Source of the DNA: Trema orientale
Lineage: Eukaryota; Streptophyta; Magnoliopsida; Rosales; Cannabaceae
DNA length: 64,000 nt
Assembly (NCBI GenBank): GCA_002914845.1
Contig: JXTC01000216.1
Location: forward strand, 249,262-313,261
Direction of reading: 5' to 3'
Made by a program: the position numbers and the translations under genes. Below the pieces are notes generated by a model that was not told where the DNA came from, did no database searches, and worked only from the letters and a program-made list of their open reading frames with translations. Below, piece by piece: positions 10,594 through 26,174 of this stretch (its first letter is position 1; every line of letters begins with the position of its first letter).

Positions 10594-13500
10594 TTATCGA
10601 GCTTCTAGCATTGTAATGGTTAGTCTATTGATTGTAGTAGATTTTTCCAACTTTGTCGTTGAAGTATCCGAGTAAATTAGATTCCTTTCAGTGAAAAAGC
10701 CGGGCTCCTTCGGCTGTGGCAAAGCAATGTCACTACTTAGCATCAGAACCACATTTGACATGCTTGGCCTGTCTTCTGGGCTACTTTGAACACATAACAA
10801 AGCCACATGAATTGATCTTAACATTTGGGGTATATTATACGAGTCCTTGAGCAATCTATCACTAATAAGTTCCAAAGCTTTGCCTTCTTGATGTAACATC
10901 CATGCCTGAAAAGAGTTATTTATATAATGTCATAAAAAGTTCATATGTCGAATATGTAGGTAGTAGTCAGGGCAAAGCCCAGAATTTAATCTAGCAAATG
11001 TGAAAATCAGACCCGTCTTACTTGTGGGGGAGAGTCTAATCTGAAATTTGCAAAGACTAATTTTGAAATTTTTATTATTTTTTTTTATTTTTTATTTTTA
11101 CATATAATCTACAACAAAAATAAAAGTCTATGTGGCTCCACCACTAGGAATAGTACTACATATAAGTTACAAGTCCTAACTTTTTCTACTTCGAAGCAGT
11201 ATATGAATAAATTTGTTATATATGTAAGTGTAAGAAGCTAAGTACTAATTGTTCTTTGAAGGATGTAAGTATTGCTACTTACATGCCCTAAAAGGTTGAG
11301 CTTGTGATTGGCGTGACGAAATCCTCTGTTTTTCTTTCCACTAACTATCTCAAGAGCCAACACGCCGAAACTAAAAACGTCGGATTTCAGTGAGAAGATC
11401 CCGTCGATAGTGTACTCTGGCGACATGTAACCGCTGCAGAAAATTTCAGTTTGAAAAAGTGGTTTGAGAAAGTTGAAGTAGGTGATCTACGAGATGGGAT
11501 GTATAGAGATCCTTACTATGTTCCAACTACTCTTTTTGTATTTGCTTCAGTCTCATCCCCTCCAAATCCTCTGGCCATGCCAAAATCTGAAATTTTTGGA
11601 TTCATGTCATGGTCCAGTAAGACATTGCTCGCTTTGAGATCTCTGTGGACAATCCTTAGTCTAGAATCTTCGTGAAGATAAAGTAAACCCCGAGCAATCC
11701 CGTTGATAATTTGGAACCGCTTAGGCCAATCAAGAAGTATACTCTGCTTTTCATCTGCCAAGTTTTTTTAGTCATCATTAGTGTTACTCTTTACATGTTC
11801 ATGTAAAGTAGACAAACTATAATAGAAATTTTATTTTATTCTGCGTGAGAAAGCGGCGTAAACAGCAGTATTAGAGCTTTATACGTGAAAGAAGCAAAGG
11901 GTATAGAAAGAATCATACCAAATATGAAGAAATTTAAGCTTTTATTAGGCATGTATTCATATATCAGCATCCTCTCCTCAGCTTCAATGGAACATCCTAA
12001 AAGCCTCACGAGGTTGCGGTGTTGAAGTTTGGCAATGCAGAAAACTTCATTCTTGAACTCATCTAATCCTTGTCTTGAATTTTTTGAGAGTCTCTTCACA
12101 GCAATTTCTTGTCCATCTTTTAACTTCCCCTGAGCGTTGTTGCCATCTTATCAATCACATGTATTGTGCTAAGAAGAATGTCATGCTTGTATCTATTCAT
12201 TGTATATACGTCTTTGTATGCTTATATCTGAGGTAGAAAAGTTTCATTGTAGATATTCAAAAGCAAGAGGCTTAGAATTGCTTTTTTATGAATTACCATG
12301 TAGACTGGTCCAAATCCACCTTGTCCAAGCTTATTGTCATCTGAAAAATTGTTGGTAGCTTCTGCTATCACGTCGAAACCAAACAACGGTAGGTCTAAAT
12401 CTTCGTTGTAGCTTTCATCGGTGAAGTCTTGCTCTCGGTTATGCACCACATTTCCTGCAAGTACCAATGGACTTAACACTAATTAGATAGAGTCTCCATA
12501 CAGTTATGGGTTAACCTTGAATAGTGAGGACTGATTGCATATGGTACAAAAATAAACCAACAATAGACAAAAGTCAATAATTGAGCCAACGTTTTGGTAT
12601 CAGTAGAACTTGTACTTTTTCACATTGTAAGTACCTTCTCTTATAGCAGGCTGCCGGGTCTGCCTCTTCTTCCAAACATGCCACAAAAAGTATAGGCTTA
12701 TGAGAGCAACTCCTAGAGCTACTACTGGTATTATTATGGTCCTAATTAGCCTTTTCCCTTTTGAACTTCTATAAGCTGCTGCTATTTTTTCGAAAAGATA
12801 TAAACAATCAGGATTGATACAAAGAAATAGCATGGTCTAGTTCTGATTCAGGTACTGTATATGAATCATAAGGATTGAAATGTAAAAAAAAAGACTTACC
12901 CAATTCTGAGGCGGCCATTCTGATGTATATGTCTTGACCAGAATCAGCATATTGTCTAATATCAATCAGTTCCTTGAACCAATGTATACATCCACTTCCT
13001 CCATCTCTGATATCCAAATTGGAATAAGCTGTACAGGAGCAATTTTTCAAGCATTCTTGCTCACACTCTTCGAGGTTCATGGCAACGTTATACCAGGAGA
13101 GGCTTGTGTCAGGCAATTTGATGCCAGAATATAGTCGAAAACCCTCTCCATACTTGCAATTCAGTGGATTTTTTCTTTTGCATCCATGCGACCAATCACC
13201 GCTATCCCAGTCTTCGGGTGATTTAGGCACAAACCCCTCCAAGCAGCCACAAGCAGGGGAGTTGTTGATATTGCAAGTCCCATATGGACCACATGTTGCA
13301 TACCTATCACAGTCATCCATTTGTGCTGACAAGTAAAGATTCCAACCCTTTGTTCTGTCAATCCATGTGAACCTCTGAAGATGTCCATTGAGACTCAACA
13401 CCAGCCTTGAAACAACTGAGCTGCTGATAAGTTTGTAAGTGTAATAAATTTCCGTTTCATTGCAAACAAATTCATATGTGTAGATTGGATTTGGTTTCAA

Positions 13501-14175
13501 GTTTGGCATACCACTAAACCTGAGGCCATTCCATGGTCCTGACCTGAACTTTATAACTGAACCTTTCCTCAGAAAGAACTGTGGTACACCATTAGGATCA
13601 AGTATGTTGGTATTATCACCTATAGAAGGATCATCATCACTCTTCCATGATGTCAAGCCTCGGTTTAGGCCTGTTACCAAGTCTACTCCATACTTCATAC
13701 CTGGCAAAAGGGTATTTCCTGGATAATCAAAACTTTGCCATATATAGTTCTCTGGTTCATAGCCATCTTGATTCCTTACCACAAGATTTCCTGAATCCAA
13801 AAGCTGAGCGACTGCTTTTGTTTCGCGTTTCGACGAATTAGAGGACCAAATGGTAGTGTTGGTAGCATCATTGAAAATGGAAAGAATCCCCTGACCAGAA
13901 AGTTGAAGGACTCCATGTGTATCATTGAGTGGAATATCTTGGTTGGCAACCCAGACCACTGTTCCATCAGCTATTTTCTTGTACCATATTCCTAAGTACC
14001 TATTCATCGAGTTTCCGAGGCTGAAAAATCCGAGCTCGAAGCTTCCACCAGCTGAAACTATGGTCTGTCCATCTTTAAGAGATTGAGTTGCACTTATTGT
14101 GTCTAGTCCTTTGGAGATTGTAAAGATTGATGATAACAAAGAGCACACTAAGACCAGCATAACAATGGAGTCCAT
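10594..14175 (-). CDS. G-type lectin S-receptor-like Ser/Thr kinase (gene A)
   Basis: Predicted single-pass plasma-membrane receptor kinase of the SD1 (At4g27290-like) class, 830 residues. Exons on the minus strand are 14175-12900, 12781-12635, 12454-12297, 12129-11919, 11754-11517, 11433-11283 and 10905-10594. All introns are GT-AG and the joined frame is open. Order of parts: signal peptide (1-23), B-lectin with WVAN at 75-78, S-locus glycoprotein region, EGF-like segment (CGPYGTC), PAN domain ([15 protein letters not shown]), membrane span about 438-458. The kinase has GQGGFG, Lys 539 in IAVKRL, HRD Asp 636, DFG Asp 654 and MSPEY, so catalysis looks possible. The glycine-loop exon ends VYM where paralogues have VYK. 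It forms an inverted pair with gene B. Function in surface signal perception is family knowledge; the ligand is unknown. Confidence 0.93.
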
Positions 14176-15146
14176 TGAATTGCTTCATATATTCATCCAA
14201 CTAGGTGTTTGGACATTGATTAAATTGATGGGAATTGGAAAAAGGAAAAAAAAAAAATGAAATGCATACCAGAAGTCTCATTGATAGAATTGGTCTACAT
14301 ACAATAGAAGTTTGAATCTCCAACCATAGGATTTTTATGTATTTTTATGATTATCTTATTTTTGTTATTCTAGTAACGGGCCTCACTGAAATAAGTTTGC
14401 ATATTCAAGTTAGCTAAATTTTTTAATGAATTTTTAGCTAGTACCAGACCCTTTTTTTTTTTTTTTTTGAAGTTTTATTAAGGAGCTCAAAGTTTTGTCA
14501 GTGGGAAACCATCGTTATTCTAGAGCTGTCAATGAACTAGTCCATGGTTAAATATGTGAGAGGAAAATGTCTTAGATTGGTTTTTAATTTTATTTTGACA
14601 ACTTTGATTTATTAGGAATCTTTGTAATTGCTGTGTATATTCTTTCCTCGATTATATGATATATAATTTATAAATTTCCAACTCATAAGAGTTGACTATA
14701 GGCTGTACAGTACAGAGTCACAAATGCTATACGAATAAAATGATCACCAAACTTCATATATCAAATCCTATTAGAATATATTGCTTTCATTTTTTTTAAT
14801 TATCTAATAATTCCACCTGTGTTTGGTATATATCGCTTTTTTAAACATTTGACAATGCAAAATTAGAAAATATATAAATAGATAGACGTAGCAAGTTGTT
14901 GATATTTAAGTGGTACGTACATCCTTAAGTCATCTCTTATTTGTCATTACAATCATGTCTTTTCACATATATATATTTGAAGCTGACACAAGTGGAAGCC
15001 CCAAAACGTTTGCTTCCATTAGCAAGAAATTTAATGAAGTTTATTAAAATTGGTTTTGCTATTATTATTGGTATTATAATAATATTATTATTACTTCGTT
15101 TTGCTTTGTCTTAATACCAAGTTACGGAACCATTTTTTTTTTTTTT
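14176..15146. other. Upstream region of gene A
   Basis: This is the 5' flank of gene A, in the head-to-head interval with gene B. It is AT-rich with long T runs near 14453-14468 and 15132-15146. No confident TATA box and no cluster of W-box cores like that of genes E-G was found close to the start codon. Confidence 0.35.
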
Positions 15147-15389
15147 ATCAGTGATATTCTTTAAACTATTATCATAGGATAAACATGCCTTTTACTTTAA
15201 CATTGTTGAAGATGATCAACAAGCAACAAAAAGCAAATCTTATTTAATTTTTTTTTAATCAGTAATATTCTTTAAACTATTATCATAAGATAAACATGCA
15301 TATGATAAACCTGCCTTTTACTTTGGCATTGTTGAAGATGATCAACAAGCAAATCTTTATTTCCCCTAAAAAAAAAAGCAAATCTTATT
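15147..15389 (+). repeat. Tandem duplication of about 110 bp
   Basis: A unit beginning ATCAGTGATATTCTTTAAAC and running through TTGTTGAAGATGATCAACAA occurs at about 15147-15246 and again at about 15258-15389, with small insertions in the second copy. It is non-coding. Confidence 0.8.
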
Positions 15390-15974
15390 TGTTTCCACAC
15401 TTACGGCGGCTTAACTTATGTAATGCCAAATGGCTAAATGAGCTATTTATGTATGGAATTCGAAGGTGTGACATTGACAAATTAATATGCTCCAAATTCG
15501 GCTTTTTCTTTTTCTTTTTTTTTCGGGTGGGATTAGGGCCAAGAAGGAAAAAGTTGGTCCAGACAAGGAAACTTAAATTTCTTTTCTAAGCTCGTTTTTC
15601 ATGCATGTAGGGGCATCTTGATCAACATTTCCAAATAAGCATCGATATCTAATATAAGGACATGATGATACGTTAGCCCCAGCCAAGACTGGGCCAGGCG
15701 CAACAGACTATTGGTTCACACATCATATGCCTACGTGGTGTTTGTTTAGCCCAAAAAATAAGTCAAGACAGATGTTCATACCATATACGGTATTTCTTTA
15801 ACTGGAAAGTTTTTTTTTTTTTTTTTAATTAGCCTCTCAACATCTTTATCACACTCTTCTTTTTTTTTTTTTTTTGCTTTTTTAAAAAAAAAAAAAAAAA
15901 TTAAGCAAAATATTCTGTAAGTCTCCCTTGAGAACCCATTTTTTCATCATTTTCTCGGTTTTTCTTCTCTTAGG

Positions 15975-17099
15975 TAGGGCCGGCTCAAGCACTTTAAGGA
16001 CCTTAGGCGAATTCTCAAATGAGAACCTTCTTTAAAATTAAAAGGAAAAAAATTATTTGTTGGAATAATTTACTGAAACACTCTCATTTTGCATCAATAA
16101 GGCAACAAAATTTTAATACGAAAAAAGACTCATTTTACCACCAATGGATATTGCTATTTTGTGATTGAATCAAGAGATCTCTATTTTTCTCTTAAACTCG
16201 AGCTAGTTTCTTATATCAATATGGAAAATTTCTATTAGACATATTAATTCTATTTTCTTTTTATCTTTTTGGCTTGAAAGACAAATTTATTCTAATTGCT
16301 AGTTAGATATAAAAGCAAATTAACCCAGTACAAAAAAATAATATAAGAAAATAAAATAGTTAATGTGAAATTCAAGAAACAATATTACTCAATAGTTAAC
16401 AAGAAATGAGTGAAAAAGAAATACATAACCTGAAAATCTACTGTGGCCAATCAAACATGCAATAATTAATAGTTTCTTCAAATCAAACCCAACTCTTCTA
16501 GTAACTTTTTTTATCTCTATTTTTAGTGTTTTTCTATTTTGAGAACTCTGCAACAAAAAAAAAAAAGAAAAAGAAAAAAAAGAAAGCCAGAGAGAGCATA
16601 AGAGAGGAAAGCAAATTCGAGTATTTTCTTTTCTTTTTGCCAAAGTATAATAGAGAATATGTATACATATTTATATCTAAGTAAAGAAAAATAGTTTATA
16701 GATTGAAAAAAAAAATGTTGATGAAAAGAAAAGGAACATTTGTCAATTTCAATTTTTTAGTTAATATTTGAAGATTTATCAAGAAAATAAATTTTGAATA
16801 AATGTAATTATGAAAATATGAAAAGATAATATATAATTAGAATATTTAATTGCACTGAAGTTTGACATAAAAGATTTCGTTTGACTTTTGAAATTTAAAC
16901 ATAGTTAGAAAATATTAATATACTATTAATTTTTTCCTTTCTTAAGGTGTTTTTTTTTTCCTTTTTTAGTTAAAACCTTAATATAAAATTAAAAAAATAT
17001 TATAAGAGAAATATTACAAAAAGAAAAAAAAATGGGACCTTGACTAGAGGTGAGGCCTTAGGCAAAAGCCTTACTCGCCTATACCTCCAGCCGGCACTG
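15975..17099. mobile_element. hAT-type non-autonomous element, 1.1 kb
   Basis: The left end is TAGGGCCGGC and the right end reverse complements to CAGTGCCGGC, giving short GC-rich TIRs. The flanks are CTCTTAGG at 15967-15974 and CTCTTAGA at 17100-17107, an 8-bp duplication with one mismatch. Short TIRs of the CAGGGCCGGC kind plus an 8-bp duplication fit the hAT superfamily. Subterminal GGCCTTAGGCAAAAGCC-like sequence is mirrored at the left end (GACCTTAGGCGAATTC). There is no transposase. Confidence 0.8.
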
Positions 17100-17106
17100 C
17101 TCTTAG

Positions 17107-17423
17107 ATTCCATTTGGAATCTAAATTTTGGAGGAAAAAAAATATGAGAAAAAAGTCATGAAAACATAAAGAGGAAAATAATTTTTTTAAAGTTTGTATA
17201 ATTTTATTTTGATACATTACTTTACTTTGACACTTTTGGTTTTATTAATTAATGTATCAAAATTCTATATCCTAGAAGATGACATCAATTCAAACTCTTT
17301 CTTTTCTTCAAAAAAAAAAAATTCTCTTTTTTTTTAAAAAAATTTTAATCCAAACAAAAGAAAATGAAATCTCTTGAAATATTTTTTTCTTTCCCCTCCA
17401 AGAGTCTAAGTTCCAAATGGAAT
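17107..17423. mobile_element. MITE with ATTCCATTTGGAA ends
   Basis: The left end ATTCCATTTGGAATCTAA and the reverse-complemented right end ATTCCATTTGGAACTTAG form inverted repeats that continue to a shared TTGGAGG. It abuts the hAT element directly. Length is about 317 bases, with no coding content. Confidence 0.65.
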
Positions 17424-17526
17424 GACACCAAAATGATTAACTCATTTTTGAACTTAAAGAATCCTTGTATGCTTTAAGCAACAACATGGACTCACCAAGC
17501 TGCAAATTGTCTGTATATTTTTTCTA

Positions 17527-17885
17527 GGAATAATTTCACTTTTATATCTTGTACTTTGACATTTTATTCAGTTTATACATTGTGTTTTAGTTATTATCCA
17601 TATTAACCCTTATATTTAATATTTGTTACAAATTTATACCCTGACACCAATCTAGAGCAGTTAAAATACTAAGATGATTTAACAAACTTATTCTCAGATC
17701 AATTTTTATATGGTTTATTTTCATTTTTTTAAGCAACATCTTGGTAAATTAACTGCTCTAACTTGTTGTCATGGTATAAATTTGTAACATATTTCAAATA
17801 TAAAGGTTAGTGTTAATAATAGCCAAAATACAAGATACAATTTGAACAAAGTGTCAAAATATAATATATAAAAGTGATATTATCC
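17527..17885. repeat. Fold-back MITE with arms of about 140 bp
   Basis: The left arm starts GGAATAATTTCACTTTTATA. The right arm, reverse complemented, starts GGATAATATCACTTTTATA. Both continue through TTACAAATTTATACC and GAGCAGTTAA. Nearly the whole element is a hairpin with a short loop, so a transcript through it would form a long stem. No coding content. Confidence 0.7.
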
Positions 17886-19079
17886 ATTTTCTCTATCTTG
17901 GCTCTGTCTATAAAACCAAAGAATACCACCTCACTTAAAATAACTCCATAGCCTTAATGGAGTTTTTCTTCTCTAATTATGGTTCTCCTTATTTATTTAT
18001 TTATTGTTGTTTTAATTCTTTCCATTAAAAGTTTCTCGTTTCTACCTAAAAGGCAAAAAAAAAAAAAAAAATCGTTTCAACTTTAAATTATCTTTCTCAT
18101 TTACTTACATGTTTGGACTTGTTATGTTACACGAAAGACTTGGCTGCTCCAGGCTCTAAAGATTTATTTTTTCTTGTAAATATTTACCTTTTAATTAAAT
18201 GGAATCCTCAATTTAACGTAGAAATTAAATTTAATTGGTTGCTCCTACTATGTTCAATCAAACGTAGAAATTAAATTTAATTGGTCATTTTATTCTTATT
18301 CTTATTTCAATTCCAATGTATTCCTTTCTATTCTATTCTATTATATCAAAACCAAACGTCATCTAAGTAGTAGAAAACCAGCCGTGGCCCAATTCAAGCA
18401 CGTTAATGTTAGGAGCAATAATATTGCAAATTCTTCTTCTTCTTCTTCTTCTTCTTCTTTTTTTAAAATTAAATACTTTATTTTCTCAATAATAAAAAAG
18501 AGGAAAAAGAGAAAAATGGAAACTTGGGATAGCCAAATTATTAATGATACACGCAATATACCCGAAATTGTACGGTCTGGGACTATATGGCCACGGTGGT
18601 GAAGTCCTTAAATTTAGCATTATCTTAGTAATTTTCTTTTTCCCTAAAGGTGACAAGTAAAAATTTTAGTGCCAAAAGAAAAGGGAAACAAGTTAAATAG
18701 AGAAGTTTTCAATTAATCCATCAATTAAGTGATTTCTTGGAGATTTTTTTTTTCCTTTTGGCTAATAAGTGATTTCTTGGAGATTGAGTAGGATACATGC
18801 CTAACCAAGATCAAGGCATATCCTGATTTCAACGAGACTCAATCAATTAGTGAAATTTGGACCAATTTTGTTTTTATTTTTTTATTTTTTTTTCCTTGGT
18901 ACTTCTGTTTTTGTTAGTAGTTTCATCTGGAAAATCCGGATTCTGATATCAATTTTTTTCTTGTTAAATTCTCATTTTTTTAGTTGTGTTTGTGCTTCCC
19001 CAGTGCAATGGAATGAGAAATAAATGAAAATTGAGAGTGTTCTCTCTATTAATTTTCCAGAGAGTCCAGAGTGAACTCA
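17886..19079. other. Upstream region of gene B, with small repeats
   Basis: This is the 5' flank of gene B. It contains an exact 25-base direct repeat (starting AACGTAGAAATTAAAT) at 18215 and 18260, a CTT microsatellite near 18434-18459, and a repeated AAGTGATTTCTTGGAGATT at about 18727 and 18766. No TATA element was confidently assigned. Confidence 0.45.
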
Positions 19080-22000
19080 ATGGAGTCTTTTGTCATACTG
19101 GTGTTAATGTGTTCTTCCTTGTCAATCTTTACAATGTCACAAGGAGTAGTAGACACAATAAGTGCAACTCAACCACTTAAAGATGGAGAGTCCCTTGTTT
19201 CATCTGGTGGAACCTTTGAGCTTGGATTCTTTAGCCCCGGAAACTCCATGAATAGGTACATAGGAATATGGTACAAGAATGTTGCTTATAAAACAGTGGT
19301 CTGGGTTGCCAACCGAGATGTTCCACTCATTGACTTATCTGGAGTCCTCCAACTTTCTGGTCAGGGAGATCTTTCCATTCTGGATAATGCTAACACCACC
19401 ATTTGGTCCTCCAACTCGTCGAAACCCGAAACAACATCTCCTGTTGCTCAGCTCTTGGATACAGGAAATCTTGTAGTGAGGAATCAAGATGACAATGAGC
19501 CAGAGAACTATCTATGGCAGAGTTTTGATTATCCAGGAGATACCCTTTTGCCAGGGATGAAGTATGGAGTAAACTTGGTAACGGGCCTAAACCGAGCCTT
19601 GACGTCGTGGAAGAGTGGCGATGATCCTTCGAGAGGTGACTACACAAACCAACTTGATGTCAATGGTGTGCCACAGTTCTTTCTGAGAAGAGGTTCAGTT
19701 ATAACGTTCAGGTCAGGACCATGGAATGGCGAGACGTTTAACGGTATGCCAAACTCGGCAGCGAATGACATATACACGTTTGAATTTGTTTTCAATGAGG
19801 AGGAAATATATTACACTTACAAACTCAGCCGCTCAACTGTTTCAAGGTTGGTGATGACAAGCGATGGAAAACTTCAGACATTCACATGGCTCGACAGAAT
19901 AAAAGATTGGAACAATTACTCGACAGCACCAATGGATGCTTGCGACAGTTATGCGAAATGTGGTCCATATGGTACTTGCAACTCAGATAATTCTCCTGCT
20001 TGTGGCTGTTTGGATGGGTTTGTGCCTAGGTCCTCGGAAGACTGGTATTCTAGCGATTGGTCGCATGGATGCATGAGAAAAACTCAGCTGACTTGCGAAT
20101 ATGGGGAGGGCTTTCGAAAATATTCGAACATTAAATTGCCTGACACAAGCCTCTCCTGGTATGGCAAGAACATGAACCTCAATGACTGTGAGCAGCTATG
20201 CTTGAAAAACTGCTCTTGTAAAGCTTATGCTATTTTGGATATCACTAGGAAAAGTGGGTGCATACTTTGGTTCAAAGAACTGATTGACATGAGACAATAT
20301 TCTGATTCTGGTCAAGACATATACATTAGATTGGCTGCCTCTGACTTGGGTGTGTCTTCTTTTAACATTTCAATCTATAATGCTTAATATCTGATATAGA
20401 ATACAAATCAGTAACTATATCAGAAAATTTACAATCTGACCATGCAATTTATTTGTGTTTATATGTATGTTTTTAACAATAGCAGCATCTTATAGAAGTT
20501 CACAAGGGAAAAGGCTAACTAGGAGCATATTAATACCAGTACTATCTCTAGGAGTGGCTCTCCTTGGCCTATATGTGTCATGGCAAGTCTTCAAGAAGCA
20601 GATGCAGCCGCCACCTAGAAGAACAGAAGGTTAGTAGTACAAGGGAAATTTACCAATCTGCCGATACCAAAATGTTAGGTGGTATTTTCGTTGTTGTTTA
20701 CTTTGGTCTATTTTTGTTTTCATTTCGTACCATGTTTGATGAAATATCACTACTCCAAAATTTGACCTATTCTAATTAGTGTTTAGCTCATTGGTAATTG
20801 CAGGAAATGTGGTTCATAGCCGAGAGCAAGACTTCATCAATGAAAACTGGAACAAGGACTTAGACCTACCGTTGTTTGGTTTTGACGTTATTGCAGAAGC
20901 TACCGACAATTTTTCAGTCGCCAACGAGCTTGGACAAGGTGGTTTTGGTCCAGTCTACAAGGTACTATTCAAAAGAACATTTGATCTTTAAATTTCTCTC
21001 CCTCTTGCTTTTGAAAATCTACATCAAAAGTTTCGATCTCAAAGATATAACATAAGAATAGGTATATACAAAGAACATATATAATAACTTGACATTCTTC
21101 TTTGGACACTATTTGTGATATATGTAAATACTCAGGGGAAGTTGAAAGACGGACAAGAAATTGCCGTGAAGAGACTCTCCAAAAATTCAAGACAAGGGTT
21201 AGAGGAGTTCAAGAATGAAGTTTTCTGCATTGCCAAACTTCAACACCGCAACCTCGTGAGGCTTCTAGGATGTTCCATTGAAGCTGAGGAGAGAATGCTG
21301 ATATACGAATACATGCCTAATAAAAGCCTAAATTTCTTCATATTTGGTTTGATTCTTTCTAAATCTTTAGCTTCTTTCATTTATAATTTAAGCTCTAACA
21401 CTGCTGTTCGAGCACACTTTCTCACGCGGACGAAAAAATAGTTTTTACATTATTGTTTATCTAGTTTACATGGACATCCAAAGAGTAACATTAATTATGA
21501 CTAAAAAATCTTGGCAGATGAAAAGCAGAGCATACTTCTGGATTGGCCAAAGCGCTTCCACATTATCAATGGGGTTGCTCGGGGTTTACTTTATCTTCAC
21601 GAAGATTCTAGGCTAAGGATTGTCCATAGAGATCTTAAAGCGAGTAATGTCTTACTGGACCATGACATGAATCCAAAAATTTCGGATTTTGGCATGGCCA
21701 GAGGATTTGGAGGAGACGAAACTGAAGCAAATACAAAAAGAGTAGTTGGAACATAGTAAGGATCTCTATACATCCCATCTAGTAATCATGTACTTCAACT
21801 GTCCTCAACTCCCTCAAACTTTTCCTCTTTTTCCTTGCACAGTGGTTACATGTCGCCGGAGTACATGTTAGATGGGATCTTCTCACTGAAATCTGATGTG
21901 TTTAGCTTCGGCGTGTTGGTTCTTGAGATACTAAGTGGAAAGAGAAATAGAGGATTTAATAACCCCGACCACAAGCTAAACCTTCTAGGACATGTAAGTG

Positions 22001-22368
22001 CTACTTCCTATAGATATAAACTTTGACATTAGCAGTTAACTTTGGCTGATATAAACCTTCTTCAGGCCTGGATGTTACACAATGAAGGCAGACCTTTGGA
22101 ACTTATTGATGAATCGTTCGAGAACTCATACCATAGACGCCAAGCGTTAAGATCAATTCATGTGGCTTTGTTATGTGTTCAAAATAACCCTGAAGACAGG
22201 CCAAGCATGTCAACCGCGGTTTTGATGCTAAGTAGTGAGATTGCTATGCCACAGCCTAAAGAGCCTGGTTTTTTCACCGAAAGGTTCGATTTGAGTTCTT
22301 CATCGTTGAAGCGTGAAAAATCTTCTTCAATCAATGGACTAACCGTTACATTGCTAGAAGCTCGATAA
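19080..22368 (+). CDS. G-type lectin S-receptor-like Ser/Thr kinase (gene B)
   Basis: Inverted partner of gene A and the only plus-strand receptor here; 825 residues predicted. Exons are 19080-20349, 20483-20629, 20804-20961, 21136-21346, 21518-21755, 21843-21993 and 22066-22368. I chose the ATG at 19080 because it gives the same signal peptide start ([13 protein letters not shown]) as gene A; an upstream in-frame GTG at 19071 is not a plausible plant start. Ectodomain order is B-lectin, S-locus glycoprotein, EGF-like (CGPYGTC) and PAN ([14 protein letters not shown]), then a membrane span in exon 2. The kinase is complete, with GQGGFG, Lys 537, HRD Asp 634, DFG Asp 652 and MSPEY. Exons 4 and 5 encode nearly the same residues as in A, while the ectodomain and tail differ more. 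The first and fourth introns begin with weak but GT donors. Confidence 0.93.
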
Positions 22369-22893
22369 AGGTTCGATGCACGTCATACAAGATGAGAGTA
22401 TATTTTAATTTACTGTTTCGATTTTTTTTTTTAGGAGGCTAAATTATTTTTACTAAGATCTATGGGACAAGTTACGTAAATAATAAGTTCTTTTAAAATA
22501 TTGAAAGTAGTAAAGGGATTGTATGATTGTACTTTTGTCACAGCTGATAGATGGATTGATGCATGTAAAATGTGATTGTTTTATAAATGTTCCATCCTTT
22601 TTTGGCCCATATGACAGCATGGCTTGCGCATAATATTGAATATTTTAGTTTTAAATTCTTATGGAATGATTAACTGAAATCTGAATCAGATGAATCAGAA
22701 AATCTGTTTATAACCACTTCAAGCTATTTCAGAAAAGGGAAAAAAAAAAATTCTTACCTGACACAAGGTATTAAGCTATGTAAAAATGGACCATCCTTCT
22801 GTTCTATAACTATGTTTGGCAACTCGAAAGAGCCAGTAAGTATACATACGTGTATGTAAATATGCTCTTCCTAAAATGATGCATATGCATCAT
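22369..22893. other. Tail-to-tail spacer between genes B and C
   Basis: These 525 bases hold the 3' flanks of two convergent genes, B on plus and C on minus. If their transcripts overlap, natural antisense pairing is possible; polyadenylation sites cannot be placed with confidence. No other feature was seen. Confidence 0.5.

Positions 22894-26174
<3,281 letters not shown>

Noticed and set aside
12808..12899. Continuation of the exon 1 open frame past the donor in gene A (and similar tails in B, C, E, F)
   Set aside because: This is intron read-through; a GT donor at the conserved position and phase joins to the membrane-span exon in every copy.
15296..15589. 97-codon plus-strand open frame
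   Set aside because: It spans the second copy of a tandem duplication and homopolymer runs; no protein features.
11517..21755. Recent gene conversion between A and B across exons 4-5
   Set aside because: Intron 4 between these exons is much more diverged than the exons, and the differences in exon 5 are mostly synonymous, which fits purifying selection better.
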